The position numbers were made by a program, and so were the translations under genes. Of a stretch of DNA of 59,845 nt, positions 8,769 to 18,221 are shown piece by piece (position 1 is the stretch's first letter; each line of letters starts with the position of its first letter). The stretch is from Alicyclobacillus sp. (GTDB lineage: Bacteria > Bacillota > Bacilli > Alicyclobacillales > Alicyclobacillaceae), in the NCBI GenBank assembly GCA_023511725.1, contig JAIMAY010000013.1, positions 1-59,845 on the forward strand, given 5' to 3'. Below the pieces are notes generated by a model that searched no databases, was not told where the DNA came from, and saw only the letters and a list, made by a program, of their open reading frames with translations.

Positions 8769-9875
8769 TCACAGCTCGCCCCAGACCTGGTGGGCGACCT
8801 CGACCACGCGCGACAGCTTCGCCCACTGCTCATCCTCCGTCAGCAGGTTGCCCTCCTCCGTGGAGGCAAACCCACACTGCGGACTGATGCACAGCTGCTC
8901 CAAGGGGACGTACTTGGTGGCCTCGGAGATTCTGCGCTTGAGCAGGTCCACCGGCTCGAGGTCGCCAAACTTCGACGTCACGAGGCCAAGCACGATGCGC
9001 AGATCCGGGCGCTGCACGAATCGCAGCGGTTCAAACCCGCCCGCGCGCTCCGAGTCGTACTCCAGGAAGAAGCCGTCGATGCGAAGCTGCGTGAACAGCA
9101 CCTCCGCCACCGGCTCATAGCCACCGGAGGCAATCCACGTGGAACGAAAGTTGCCACGGCAGATGTGCATGGTGATGGTCAGGTCCGACGGGCGTCCCTC
9201 AAGCGCGCGGTTGATGGTATCTGCATAGCGCTGCGCCAGCCTGTCCGGGTCCCACCCCTTCTGTTTCATCTGCTCGCGCTGCTCCGTCGAGCATAAGTAC
9301 GCCCACGACGTGTCATCCAGTTGCAGGTAGCGGCAGCCCGCGTCATAGAAGGCGGTAATGGCCTCCCGATAGGCGTTCGCTAGATCATGGAAAAACTCAT
9401 CCTCGTCCGGATAGACGGCCCTGTCCACCTCGCCGCGGAAATGCAGCATGCTGGGGCTGGGAATGGTCATCTTCGGCGTGCTGGACCCTGCCACCGACTT
9501 CAGATAGCGGAAGTGCTCCAGCATCGGGTGCCCATCGAAGCCCAGCTTACCGGCGACACGGATGCCGCGCCCCGGCGTCTGCACGTTGTGGAACTGAATC
9601 CCCTGATCCGTCCGGAATCCCTCGACGCCCTGAAGTCCTTCCAAGAAATCAAAGTGCCACCACGCGCGACGAAACTCTCCATCGGTCACGTCGCGCAGGC
9701 CAATCTCCTGCTGTCGACGCACAACGCGACGGATCTCCTCGTTTTCTATGTCGGTCAATGCCTCGCGGCTGATCTCCCCGCGCTGCGCCTGTTGCCGGGC
9801 TTGCTTCAGCTTCTCCGGTCGAAGCAGGCTCCCCACATGGTCCGCCCGGTATGGAGGACGATTCTGTCCACTCAA
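8769..9875 (-). CDS. MetE C-terminal-like cobalamin-independent methyltransferase (YxjG/YxjH type)
   Basis: Protein of 368 residues covering only the catalytic barrel of cobalamin-independent methionine synthase. Motifs: RADHVGSLLRP at the N-terminus, DGEFRRAWWHFDF, QLDDTSWAYL, and the zinc ligands His and Cys in TMHICRGNFRS plus the late Cys in ISPQCGF. The family includes B. subtilis YxjG and YxjH and moves a methyl group to homocysteine or a related thiol; the true methyl donor is not known here. TTG at 9875 is preferred because GAGGTG lies 6 bases upstream; GTG at 9884 is the alternative. No S-box riboswitch was seen upstream, unlike in B. subtilis. Confidence 0.88.
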   Translation of the reverse strand: MSGQNRPPYRADHVGSLLRPEKLKQARQQAQRGEISREALTDIENEEIRRVVRRQQEIGLRDVTDGEFRRAWWHFDFLEGLQGVEGFRTDQGIQFHNVQTPGRGIRVAGKLGFDGHPMLEHFRYLKSVAGSSTPKMTIPSPSMLHFRGEVDRAVYPDEDEFFHDLANAYREAITAFYDAGCRYLQLDDTSWAYLCSTEQREQMKQKGWDPDRLAQRYADTINRALEGRPSDLTITMHICRGNFRSTWIASGGYEPVAEVLFTQLRIDGFFLEYDSERAGGFEPLRFVQRPDLRIVLGLVTSKFGDLEPVDLLKRRISEATKYVPLEQLCISPQCGFASTEEGNLLTEDEQWAKLSRVVEVAHQVWGEL

Positions 9876-9885
9876 GGATGTCACC

Positions 9886-11594
9886 TCATTCTGCTGACGG
9901 TATGTTCTGGCCTTCTGGCAGGTCTAATCTTCCACCCTGGGGCTCATGCACCCGATGACATGACGGAACAGCGCTTTGCATCAAGGGCATCGTCAGCGTC
10001 ACCGTCGTGCCCACCTGCGGGGCGCTCACCACATTCAATGAACCGCCGTGCTGCGTGAGGATATGCGCGCCGCCGCCAATCCGATGCCGGCGCGCTGCGG
10101 TTTGGTCGTCATGGGGGTCTCGCCCACCCGCTCCAGCACTTGCGGTGGCATGCCAACCCCGGCATCCTGTACCGTCACGCACCACGCGGCACGAGGTCCG
10201 AGGCGCGCCGGCGAACAGCGCACCCACACCTCGGCGCCCGGCGACGACGCCTCCACCGCATTGCGCAACACATGCATGAGGGCCAGGTGCAAACGCCGGC
10301 GGTCACCCAGGATATGCACCGAATGACCGGCCTGCGTGGCGAGGCATGGCATGCACCGGTCCAACACGAGACGTACGCCCAGTTCCTTGGCCAGCGGCTC
10401 CACGGCAGCCAATGCGTCACTCACCCAGTCGGCTACAGGCACCGGCTCCTCCTCACTGCTGACCGGCGCCGTGAGTTCGAGGATGCGCCCAACACTGGAC
10501 TCAATGTTGTCGAGCTCGTCCAGCAACAGCTGGAGCGCGTCGCCCGATGGCGGGTGCCCGTCCCGCCACATCTGTAGAAAGCCTCGCACGGTGGTCAGCG
10601 GATTGAAGATTTCATCCGCCAGGCTGGTGGCGACCCGGCCAATGGATGCCAGTGTTTCTGCCAGACGCGCCTGGGTCTCCAACCGCCGCCGATCCGTGAT
10701 ATCCTGCAACGTGCCGCGGTAGTACAGGCGGCCGTCCGGTGCGACCCGTGGCCGGCAGACGGTGTGAAGCAGCCGCTGCTCGCCGTCCAGCCGTATGATC
10801 CGGTACTCCAGGTCGAGCGGGATGCCTTGCTCCGACAAAGCCCGCAAGGCAGCGCGCACGGACTCCCTATCCGCGGGATGAATCCTGTCGAACAGGAAGG
10901 CATGCGACACCTCGCTGTCCACCGGCGGTAATCCGAAAATCGCGGCAGTTTCCGCCGTCCAGCGGGAAATGCCGCCCACCACGTCCGCTTCCCACGTGCC
11001 AATCCGGGCCATACGCTGCGCATCCCGGAGCGCCTCGTTCAGCGCCGCCAGTTGTCGCTCCCGCCGGCGCAGTTGCACCGCCGCCAACGCTGCCCCTGCG
11101 TGGTCCGCCAAGGCCCGGATCCAACGGACCTGTTCCCCTGCGGGGCGACCGGGATGAGGCATGTACATGGCGTAGGTCGCATAGATCCGGTCGCTGAACC
11201 CGATGGGGACCGACCACACGGCTCGCACGCCGAGCACGTCGGTCCAGCGCCGGAACGGTGCCCACAAGGGATCTGCATGCGTGTCCTCCACCACCACCAA
11301 GCGGCGCTCCTGCACGGCCAGCCCACAGGCCCCTCGCCCGAACGGCAACTGCATGATGACCCGCCGGTATGCGGGAGGCAACGCCTCGCAACCCGGTCCG
11401 GGCGTCAGGATGCGCTTCTCCTCGTCCACCCACATGCAGGTGACCAGTCCATTGGACAGCGTATCGCGCATACGGGCAATCAACTGCTCCAACACCTGCT
11501 GCGCATCCTCCGCTTGCCACAGCGGTTCCCATACGCCACTCGCGCCGGCACCGGCCTCGGCCGTTCCCAGACGTGGGTGCGCCTGCTGGCCCAT
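9886..11594 (-). pseudogene. GAF/PAS histidine kinase, frameshifted and lacking the phospho-accepting His
   Basis: The kinase would be about 569 residues: an N-terminal GAF-like sensor domain (ELIARMRDTLSNG-type start to about residue 170), a PAS domain (RIGTWEADVVGG to ITDRRRLE), a dimerisation helix and a HATPase domain. There is no TM segment, so it is cytosolic. The usual H-box HEIRNPLT reads ADEIFNPLT, with Asp (codon GAT) in place of His. Near 10054-10060 the ATPase frame breaks after GIGLAAAR. The expected continuation ILTQHGGSLNVVSAPQVGTT is in another frame and stops at 9886, consistent with one missing base. The unrepaired frame ends at 10035. Start ATG 11594 has GGAGGG 6 bases upstream. 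Its repaired stop lies just before the methyltransferase. Confidence 0.8.
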
Positions 11595-11691
11595 ACGTGT
11601 CCCTCCACGCAAATCCGTCGTTGGCGGCCCTGTACCTGGATCCCCAATCCAGTCGCCAACTGCCAGTATAGCACAACCGACCGATACCCGA

Positions 11692-14451
11692 TCACATGTT
11701 CGTGTTGACAAATCCCGACCGGGGCTCCTGGATGTCGACAACCTCGCCCGTTTCGAGGTCAAACCACGCCCATTCCGTCACGCCAGGGATATCGACGATG
11801 GCCTCGACCGGCCAGATCACCGCACAGGTGTCACCCGCAGATGTATCGGCATAATGCCCTCGATAACGCAGACCCTCCGGGTGGAAGAACACCCGTTCCA
11901 CCACGAACTCATCGTTGTCGTGATGAAGGGCCAATCCGGAGCTGCCGGGACGAATGACACGACGCAGCCGATCCGATGCGGCGGCCACCTCCGCCCCGCC
12001 TGCGAACGGTGTGAGGATGGACGCAGACGGCGTGTCAGCCAGACCGCTCAGGGTCAGAATGGCCTCCCACGTGGCCTGGCGCTTCAGTTCTATCCACGGG
12101 TCAGACACGATGGACTGATCTTCATCGGCCTCGAGGTCTGGCTCCGGGGCCAGGTTGCGCACGACCACCCGGCCGGCGTCGGGCAGACGCCGGAATACCT
12201 CCGGAAACACATCGGGGTCGAGGAGGCGTCCGGACAGGCGAAGGCTTCCGTAGGTTTGATCATAAAGGCAAAGGAATCGCTGTCCCCGCCGAAGCGTCAG
12301 CCCGTCCAGGCGGAGTGTGCCCGTGGCAAAGCCGAGATCGCGCCGGTCAAAGGGGACCACCAAGAGCAGTGCCTCGTAAATGGCCTCCGCCACGGCATCG
12401 GCGACGACCAGCGGCTCCTCGAATACCGGATGCCGGAGCAACACACCGGTGGTGAAGAAGGTCCGCGCGAAGGTCCGACGTGTGTAGCTTAACCCGCGCA
12501 CATCCCGGCTGGCGATTGGATAAGCCATCCGCAGCCTGCGACCGCCACGGCGCTCCTCAAATCCCACCACCTGCTCGCGGATCTGCAGGTCTGTTTCCAC
12601 CAGCACGGCGTCACCGCGCTGCTCCGCCCGCTTGGTGGCCTCATGATGAAGCGCCGGGTACACGGTGGCGGGCGGCATCAGCGGGCGTGTGAAGTATTGA
12701 TGTTCGGGACGCACAATGATCTCGCGTCGATGCGTGTGCACCTGAACCACCCTATACGGCCTCGCCATATAGTAGTAAACCGCCCCGGGATAGGCCTCCC
12801 GCAGCACCTGGCCGTAGGAGAGCTGGCCTCGTCTCTCCAGGTTTGGGCCGCGCAACTGCACGCGGAACTGTACCTCCACGTCTCGGAGGGGAAAGCTGTG
12901 GTTCGGATCATCCCCTGCTTCCATCTTGATGGATTGCAGTTCCAGGGGCACCTGCCCCGTGCGTTCCTGCTGACAGAGCTCCGCGAACCCATCCGGCCAC
13001 TCTATCTCGCGGTCCAACACGATGGGCGCATCCTCCGAGGGGACACCGGACACCATGTCCCACTCACCACCGCTGCGCGCCAAGCACAACGCATGAATGT
13101 ACTGCACGCGGCGGTTTTCAAGATACAACGTGGAGTCTTGCAAAGGCCGTTCCAGCAGGCTCTCCGGGTGTCTGAACACTTGCACGTCCAGCACGGATCC
13201 TGTGTGGATGACGATGACCCGACCCGGTCCGTGCCGGCCCACGCGGCCGAGGCGTTGCCAGAAACTCGTACCAGACGCCGGCACACCGACCAAGACGGCC
13301 ACATCCAAGTTCGGGATGTCCATCCCCAGCTCCAGTGCGCTGGTGCTGATCACACCCCTTACGCCCCCCGCGGTCAGGCGCCGCTGGATCTCGCGCCGGT
13401 CCTCCTCCTCGTACCCAGCGCGGTAGGGCAAAATCTGCAGTGGTTCAAACGCAGCCAAGTCCTCGGCAAGTTGCGCACCCTCATCCTCGGGCTCGAGGTC
13501 CTCCTGCCGCTGTGACCGTCGGCGGGCCAAAATGGTGGACACCATCTCCGTCTGCCGGCGACTGTCCACAAAGACAATCACCCGGTGCGACGTGCGCGTC
13601 GTCAACCAGTTCAATAGGCGAACCAGACCCTGCAGCAGGTCCGCGTCCGAGGGTTGGACCAGTTCCACGGTGACAGGATGCCTGGGCGACGTGTCGAAGT
13701 CCGGCCCGACATGCTCAAACGGCACGCCGAACAAACGGCGAACGTGATGCTCCGGAGACTCGATGGTGGCAGAGGCACACACATAGCGGTAATCACCCCC
13801 CAATCGGCGGCATGCCTGATGGAGGCGGCGAAACAGATAGGCGGCGTTTGAACCAAAGACCCCGGAGTACGTGTGAACCTCGTCGACCACGACCAGCCGC
13901 AATCTGCGCAGGAAGCGGCGAACGGGGGGCTTATCAAGGCTAGATAGAAACCACGCGTGCAACACGTCGGGCGTAGAAATGATAACGCGGTGGTTGCGCA
14001 AAACGCGTTCACGGACGCCCACGTCGATACCGCCGTCAATGCGGCCCACCTCCGCCGCCACCCCAGCCGCGTGAAGAGCCGCGCGCCATCGCTCCTCCTG
14101 CTCCGCGCCGAGGGCACGCTGAGGATAGATGGCGAGAACGGTCGCGTTCGGATCGCGCGCAAGCACGTCGATTCCCGCCAAGAAGAAGACGAGACTTTTG
14201 CCCGAGGCGGTGCGGGTGCTCAGACACACCGAAACCCCTCTCACGAAGGCGCGCATGGAGGCAATCTGGTGTTGATAGAGACCGTTTGGATAAGCTGAAC
14301 TTGCATACTCCAGCGCGGCGGGGTGCAACCCCGGCACGTCAAGCAGCCCGGTGACCGCCTCCCTCCCGGGGAGCAACATACGGCCCGCGCTTTGCCAACC
14401 CAATTGTTGTGGAAACACCGCCCACGCATCCATGCTCGCTTGCGAGTCCAC
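11692..14451 (-). CDS. Large DEAD/DEAH-box helicase, MrfA/Lhr-like superfamily 2
   Basis: Predicted ATP-dependent DNA helicase of 919 residues. Motifs in order: QHQIASMRAF (Q-like), Walker A STRTASGKSL near residue 100, TPDVLHAWF, Walker B DEVHTYSG, motif III CASATIES, then the second RecA domain with VFVDSRRQTE, STSALELGMDIPNLD and motif VI QRLGRVGRHG. The motif pattern resembles the B. subtilis YprA/MrfA group, which acts in DNA repair, but the C-terminal half (about residues 460-919) has no obvious cysteine-rich DUF1998 signature and I do not recognise it. GTG at 14451 with GGAGG 7 bases upstream is preferred; the open frame extends to 14643 but crosses a terminator hairpin. No nuclease or restriction partner is adjacent. 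Confidence 0.85.
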   Translation of the reverse strand: MDSQASMDAWAVFPQQLGWQSAGRMLLPGREAVTGLLDVPGLHPAALEYASSAYPNGLYQHQIASMRAFVRGVSVCLSTRTASGKSLVFFLAGIDVLARDPNATVLAIYPQRALGAEQEERWRAALHAAGVAAEVGRIDGGIDVGVRERVLRNHRVIISTPDVLHAWFLSSLDKPPVRRFLRRLRLVVVDEVHTYSGVFGSNAAYLFRRLHQACRRLGGDYRYVCASATIESPEHHVRRLFGVPFEHVGPDFDTSPRHPVTVELVQPSDADLLQGLVRLLNWLTTRTSHRVIVFVDSRRQTEMVSTILARRRSQRQEDLEPEDEGAQLAEDLAAFEPLQILPYRAGYEEEDRREIQRRLTAGGVRGVISTSALELGMDIPNLDVAVLVGVPASGTSFWQRLGRVGRHGPGRVIVIHTGSVLDVQVFRHPESLLERPLQDSTLYLENRRVQYIHALCLARSGGEWDMVSGVPSEDAPIVLDREIEWPDGFAELCQQERTGQVPLELQSIKMEAGDDPNHSFPLRDVEVQFRVQLRGPNLERRGQLSYGQVLREAYPGAVYYYMARPYRVVQVHTHRREIIVRPEHQYFTRPLMPPATVYPALHHEATKRAEQRGDAVLVETDLQIREQVVGFEERRGGRRLRMAYPIASRDVRGLSYTRRTFARTFFTTGVLLRHPVFEEPLVVADAVAEAIYEALLLVVPFDRRDLGFATGTLRLDGLTLRRGQRFLCLYDQTYGSLRLSGRLLDPDVFPEVFRRLPDAGRVVVRNLAPEPDLEADEDQSIVSDPWIELKRQATWEAILTLSGLADTPSASILTPFAGGAEVAAASDRLRRVIRPGSSGLALHHDNDEFVVERVFFHPEGLRYRGHYADTSAGDTCAVIWPVEAIVDIPGVTEWAWFDLETGEVVDIQEPRSGFVNTNM

Positions 14452-14587
14452 CCTTACCCCTCCGACCATCGTCCGCCCCGCGCGCGCAAGCGATGGCCGC
14501 TCCGTTCGGGACGCGAAAATTCTGGCTTCTATTACTCTACCACATGTCGGAAGGAAGAGACAGGCAAGGACCCGCCAGAGCGCGAAA

Positions 14588-14619
14588 CGCCCCGGCCGCC
14601 ACGTTGAGCGACCGGGGCG
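14588..14619 (-). terminator. Terminator hairpin
   Basis: CGCCCCGG pairs with CCGGGGCG around a 16-base loop that can add a CGC/GCG step. On the minus strand it is followed by TTTCGCG. It lies just after the stop of the small membrane protein at 14644 and upstream of the helicase start. Confidence 0.6.
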
Positions 14620-14643
14620 CGGAGCGATGGAAGCGAACTTCAT

Positions 14644-14973
14644 TCACCACCAAAGCAAACCCCAGAGCGCATAGATGATGAGAAAGGATACAGCCCAGCG
14701 CGCCCAACCACCGTACGGACCGAATCCATAGCCATAACCGTAGCCGGGTGCACCCCAGCCGCCGGCGCCGCCCCACCACGCCAGGGTCAGGTCCTTGGCG
14801 GGCTGGACCTCCAGCGAGTCCCGCGCGAGTTGTACAGGAATCTCCCGCCGAGGGCTGAGCACAATCATTGCCGTTGGCGTAATCCGTTCCACATACCCCG
14901 TGTGTTCACCATAGGGCGTGCGAAAGCGTACCCACTGCCCTACGTATGGCTTGCACTGTGCCATCGAAACCAC
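14644..14973 (-). CDS. Small membrane protein with a Gly/Tyr-rich linker and C-terminal TM segment
   Basis: Protein of 109 residues. The N-terminal half (CKPYVGQWVRFRTPYGEHTG to QLARDSLEVQP) looks like a small beta-barrel or SH3-like fold. A Gly/Tyr/Trp-rich linker (GAPGYGYGYGFGPYGG) and a single C-terminal hydrophobic helix (WAVSFLIIYALWGLLWW) follow. GTG at 14973 is favoured because GGGAGGT lies about 6 bases upstream; ATG at 14964 is possible. I do not know the family. It follows the YjcZ-like gene on the same strand and both end in similar hydrophobic helices, which suggests a spore or envelope role (inference). Confidence 0.7.
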   Translation of the reverse strand: MVSMAQCKPYVGQWVRFRTPYGEHTGYVERITPTAMIVLSPRREIPVQLARDSLEVQPAKDLTLAWWGGAGGWGAPGYGYGYGFGPYGGWARWAVSFLIIYALWGLLWW

Positions 14974-15020
14974 ACTGTCACCTCCCTCGTCCTCCTGTGC
15001 TCGGCGTGCCCGAGAGAACA

Positions 15021-15053
15021 GAACGGGGCGTGGCGCAGGTCCACGCCCCGTTC
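15021..15053 (-). terminator. Rho-independent terminator after the YjcZ-like gene
   Basis: A perfect 13-bp stem, GAACGGGGCGTGG with CCACGCCCCGTTC, around a 7-base loop. On the minus strand it is followed by TGTTCTCT. It lies 12 bases after the stop of the 39-codon gene. Confidence 0.8.
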
Positions 15054-15064
15054 GTCCGTCCGGA

Positions 15065-15184
15065 TCAATACACGGGCGTCGTCGTGCACGTCGTCGTGGT
15101 ATACCCCGGAACGAGGAGGAAGAACAGCACAAAGATGATCAGGAACACCACGGCCCAACGGGTGTAAGCACCAAACACACCCAT
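15065..15184 (-). CDS. YjcZ-like small sporulation membrane protein
   Basis: A 39-residue protein beginning MGVFGAYTRWAVVFLIIFVL and ending in a Thr-rich tail (TTTTCTTTPVY). One hydrophobic helix fills the middle. YjcZ-family proteins in Bacilli are tiny, Gly-rich at the N-terminus and carry one such helix; several are made during sporulation. The start ATG at 15184 has an ideal AGGAGGTG 8 bases upstream, and a strong terminator follows the stop, so the gene is well supported despite its size. The Thr-rich tail is not typical of YjcZ, so the family call is tentative. Confidence 0.75.
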   Translation of the reverse strand: MGVFGAYTRWAVVFLIIFVLFFLLVPGYTTTTCTTTPVY

Positions 15185-15392
15185 CGCGTGTCACCTCCTT
15201 CCACGCGGCATGGTGCAGCGTATGCCAGGAGGCGGGTGCACTGTCGCGGTTCCTGTCCTGATCTCGCCCCCATCCCGAGACCTACCTGTCAAATTTCGCA
15301 CATCGGGGCATGTCGGTGAGCGACAGAAAATTCCCACTTGCTCCGAAAGTGTGTGGCGAAGCAAAGCACACGGAACGCCGGGAGGGATCCTT

Positions 15393-17123
15393 ATGAAGAG
15401 ATCGGCAAAATGGCTGGCGCTGCTCGCCGGCGTGGGCATGGCGGGAGCCACCGTCGGGCTGCCCACCATCCACGCGGAGACCGAGTGGACGAATACTGCC
15501 ACGCAAGCGCTCCAGCTTAACCAGGCCACGCTCCTCGGGGCACTCCCTGATGAGACGCCGCTTCGGATTGCCGTCGTGTTGAAGCTGCCGAATACAGCGG
15601 CGCTGAACCAATTCATCCGCGACGTCAACACGCCAGGCAGCCCGTCCTACGGTGAGTATCTGACACCGGACCAGTTCACGGCACAGTTCGGCCCGAGCCA
15701 GGCCAGCGTGGATCAGGTGGTTTCATATCTGCAGTCGCAGGGGTTCACCAACATCGAGGTCACGCCCAATCATCTGTTCGTCACGGCTCAGGGCACGGCC
15801 GGCCAGGTGGCGAAGGCGTTCAACACGCACTTGGACCAGTACCTGCAACAGGGGCGTACCGTCTATGCCAACAGCCTGCCCGCGCATGTGCCAGCGGCGC
15901 TTGCGGGCATCGTGGGCGCTGTGCTCGGCCTGAACAATGCCGTGCAGATGCGGCCTTTCCTGGCCAAGCCGTCGGCGCACCCGGTGGCGTCGGCCCAGAC
16001 CTCCGTGCAGCGCGCCACAACCACAGTCAACAACCTGCTTCAATCCGCAACCTCAGCCCCGGCCGCGGGTGGCGTAAGCCTGCCCAACTATCCGGCGAGC
16101 TACACGCCGCAGGGCTTCCAGAAGGCGTATGACGTCGGCAAGACCCCCACAGGCTGGCAGACGGCCATCGCCATCTTCACAGCCGGTGACGTCAGCCAGA
16201 CGTTAAAGGACCTGCGGACGGAAGAGACCCAGAACAAACTCCCACAGGTGCGGGTATCGGTGGTCCAATGCGGCATCCCTGGAACAGATACGAGCGGCGT
16301 CCCCGAATGGGACATGGACACCCAGTACTCCACAGGGATGGCAGGCACCGTGTCGCAACTGTACCTGTACAACGCCACGTCCCTGGCGGATTCCGATCTC
16401 GCCCTCGCCTTCAACCGCTTCGTCACGGATCGCAAAGCCAAGGCTGGCAGCGCCTCGTTCGGGGAAGGCGAGTGGGCGGCCTTCCTGGACGGCGCGATGT
16501 TGGCCGATGATGAGATCTTTGCAGAGGCCGCGGCGCAGGGGCAGACGGTGTTCGCATCCAGCGGCGATACGGGCGGATTCAGCCCGGTCCTGGTGGGGAC
16601 CAACGGCGTTCCCGCGGGCGTTCCGGACGTCAACTACCCGGCCTCGTCGCCTTACGTCGTGGCGGTGGGCGGCACAACGCTGCTGACCAACAGCGACGGG
16701 ACGTACAATAACGAGATCGCCTGGCTGGCGGGAGGTGGCGGCCCCAGCGAATGGGAGGTCGCGCCCTACTGGCAGAGCGGTATCGTACCGGGATCCGCAG
16801 TAGGCAAGGGACTGCCCGATATCTCCATGGATGCGGACCCGAACAGCGGCGCCGAGGTGTGGGTGGACGGTCAGATGCAGGTGTATGGTGGAACCAGCCT
16901 CGCATCGCCGCTTGCACTGGGCGTCTGGGCACGGTTGGAGACTGCCCACGGCAACCGGCTAGGCTTTGCAGCTCCGCTGTTCTACGCTAAGGCGGGCAGC
17001 AGCGGCTTCCACGACATCATCCTCGGCGACAATGGCCCGTATCCGGCCACACCCGGCTGGGACTACGCGACGGGGCTCGGCACCATCGACGTCAGCCAGA
17101 TGAACAGCATCATCGGCAAGTGA
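15393..17123 (+). CDS. Secreted S53 family (sedolisin/kumamolisin-type) acid peptidase
   Basis: Precursor of 576 residues: signal peptide (about 1-29, ending PTIHAE), then an activation pro-domain (VVLKLPNTAALNQFIRDV through residue 200), then the catalytic domain. Catalytic Glu and Asp lie in PEWDMDTQYSTG, the oxyanion Asp in FASSGDTGG and the Ser in GGTSLASPLALG. The C-terminal calcium site is DIILGDNGPYPAT followed by GWDYATGLG. The family is active at acid pH, which fits an acidophilic host. Start ATG 15393 has GGGAGGG 7 bases upstream. It is monocistronic, with a hairpin terminator after the stop. Confidence 0.95.
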   Translation: MKRSAKWLALLAGVGMAGATVGLPTIHAETEWTNTATQALQLNQATLLGALPDETPLRIAVVLKLPNTAALNQFIRDVNTPGSPSYGEYLTPDQFTAQFGPSQASVDQVVSYLQSQGFTNIEVTPNHLFVTAQGTAGQVAKAFNTHLDQYLQQGRTVYANSLPAHVPAALAGIVGAVLGLNNAVQMRPFLAKPSAHPVASAQTSVQRATTTVNNLLQSATSAPAAGGVSLPNYPASYTPQGFQKAYDVGKTPTGWQTAIAIFTAGDVSQTLKDLRTEETQNKLPQVRVSVVQCGIPGTDTSGVPEWDMDTQYSTGMAGTVSQLYLYNATSLADSDLALAFNRFVTDRKAKAGSASFGEGEWAAFLDGAMLADDEIFAEAAAQGQTVFASSGDTGGFSPVLVGTNGVPAGVPDVNYPASSPYVVAVGGTTLLTNSDGTYNNEIAWLAGGGGPSEWEVAPYWQSGIVPGSAVGKGLPDISMDADPNSGAEVWVDGQMQVYGGTSLASPLALGVWARLETAHGNRLGFAAPLFYAKAGSSGFHDIILGDNGPYPATPGWDYATGLGTIDVSQMNSIIGK

Positions 17124-17131
17124 TCCCATAT

Positions 17132-17162
17132 GGCCGCGGTTCTCTGCAGGGAGGCCGCGGCC
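17132..17162 (+). terminator. Terminator hairpin after the S53 peptidase
   Basis: GGCCGCGG pairs with CCGCGGCC around a 15-base loop that may add CTC/GAG pairs. The following GCTGTTTCTG is only weakly T-rich. It begins 8 bases after the peptidase stop. Confidence 0.6.
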
Positions 17163-17239
17163 GCTGTTTCTGCGATGGTCCGCACCGGCTGCGAGGGCCT
17201 GTAGCACGCACCGTCTGGAGCACCCCGCGACTTTGGATG

Positions 17240-17248
17240 TGGTATAAC
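17240..17248 (+). promoter_or_regulatory. Extended -10 promoter of the glycosyltransferase gene
   Basis: The sequence TGG then TATAAC at 17243-17248 matches an extended -10 element. No good -35 box is seen. It lies about 50 bases upstream of the GTG/ATG region of the glycosyltransferase at 17301. Confidence 0.4.
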
Positions 17249-17300
17249 GGAGGGAGCACAGCATTGATCAGCGCTGTGGTCTGGGAAGAGGGGATGCCGG

Positions 17301-18221
17301 ATGACGTCGCCGCGGGTGAGCATCATCATGCCGGTGTACAATGGACAGGCCCATCTTCAGGAAGCCATGGACAGCGTGTTGCGCCAGGTCTGGCAAGACT
17401 GGGAACTGATCATCGTCGATGATGGGTCCACGGACGCCACCGCCGACATCCTGCGTGCGCAGGCGGACGCTCGAATCCGGTTCGTGTGGCAGCCTCATCA
17501 GGGTATCGTGGCGGCGCTGTTGCACGGCTTGGCGGAAGCGCGCGGCGAGTACATCGCGCGGCTCGATGCAGATGACATCAGCCGACCGGACAGGCTGGTC
17601 CGGCAAGTGACGTGGCTCGACGCGCATCCGGAGGATAGCCTCGTGGCCAGCGACTATGACTGGATTATCGACGGCGTACACGTCCCCCACGGCCGGATCC
17701 TGCCGCAGTCGCATGAGGGCGTACGCGCTCACCTTTTGTTCTGGTGTTGCATCTGCCACTCCAGCGTGATGTGGCGCAGAGCGGATTTCGAAGCCCACGG
17801 CCTGGTCTACCGCGACGCCTTCCCGCACGCCGAGGATTATGACCTGTGGGTCCGCGCCGTCGATCACGTCCGCTGCACCATCCTCCCGGAGAGACTGGTC
17901 GCCTACCGGCAGCATCCGGCCCAGGTCACGCAGACGCACTTCGGGCCGAGCCGCATCTCCGGCAGGCGCCTGCACGCCCTGCTCCTCGACCGCCTCGGTA
18001 TCGCCTATACGGAGGAGGAACTGGATGTGCACACGCGCTGCCTGGAAGCGGCCGGCCCGGCATTTGACGCATGGTGTCAACGGTTGCTGGCGCACAACGA
18101 ACGTGTCCGCGTGTATGATCCCGCCGCGCTGGCTCAGGCCATCGATGAGATCCGGCGCTTCCGGCGGATCCCCCCCGCGGCGCGGATCATCCCGTCCAGC
18201 GGCGGAACCGGCGGAAGTTGA
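17301..18221 (+). CDS. Family 2 glycosyltransferase
   Basis: Predicted GT-A fold glycosyltransferase of 306 residues. N-terminal [20 protein letters not shown] and [13 protein letters not shown] bind the nucleotide-sugar, and [14 protein letters not shown] carries the DxD metal site. The acceptor-side region [14 protein letters not shown] holds the ED-type base. No TM segment is visible, so it is likely a cytosolic or peripheral enzyme that transfers one sugar. The substrate is unknown. Start ATG 17301 follows a GAGGGGATG stretch. Its end overlaps the convergent BadI-like gene by 35 bases. No other polysaccharide genes are adjacent. Confidence 0.88.
   Translation: MTSPRVSIIMPVYNGQAHLQEAMDSVLRQVWQDWELIIVDDGSTDATADILRAQADARIRFVWQPHQGIVAALLHGLAEARGEYIARLDADDISRPDRLVRQVTWLDAHPEDSLVASDYDWIIDGVHVPHGRILPQSHEGVRAHLLFWCCICHSSVMWRRADFEAHGLVYRDAFPHAEDYDLWVRAVDHVRCTILPERLVAYRQHPAQVTQTHFGPSRISGRRLHALLLDRLGIAYTEEELDVHTRCLEAAGPAFDAWCQRLLAHNERVRVYDPAALAQAIDEIRRFRRIPPAARIIPSSGGTGGS

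Noticed and set aside
9876-10000. S-box (SAM) riboswitch before the MetE-like gene
   Set aside because: No conserved S-box segments are present; the upstream region is the end of the kinase gene.
11692-14451. Phage-defence helicase system
   Set aside because: The helicase resembles defence-island helicases at the motif level, but its neighbours (methyltransferase, kinase, small membrane proteins) include no nuclease, methylase or other defence component.
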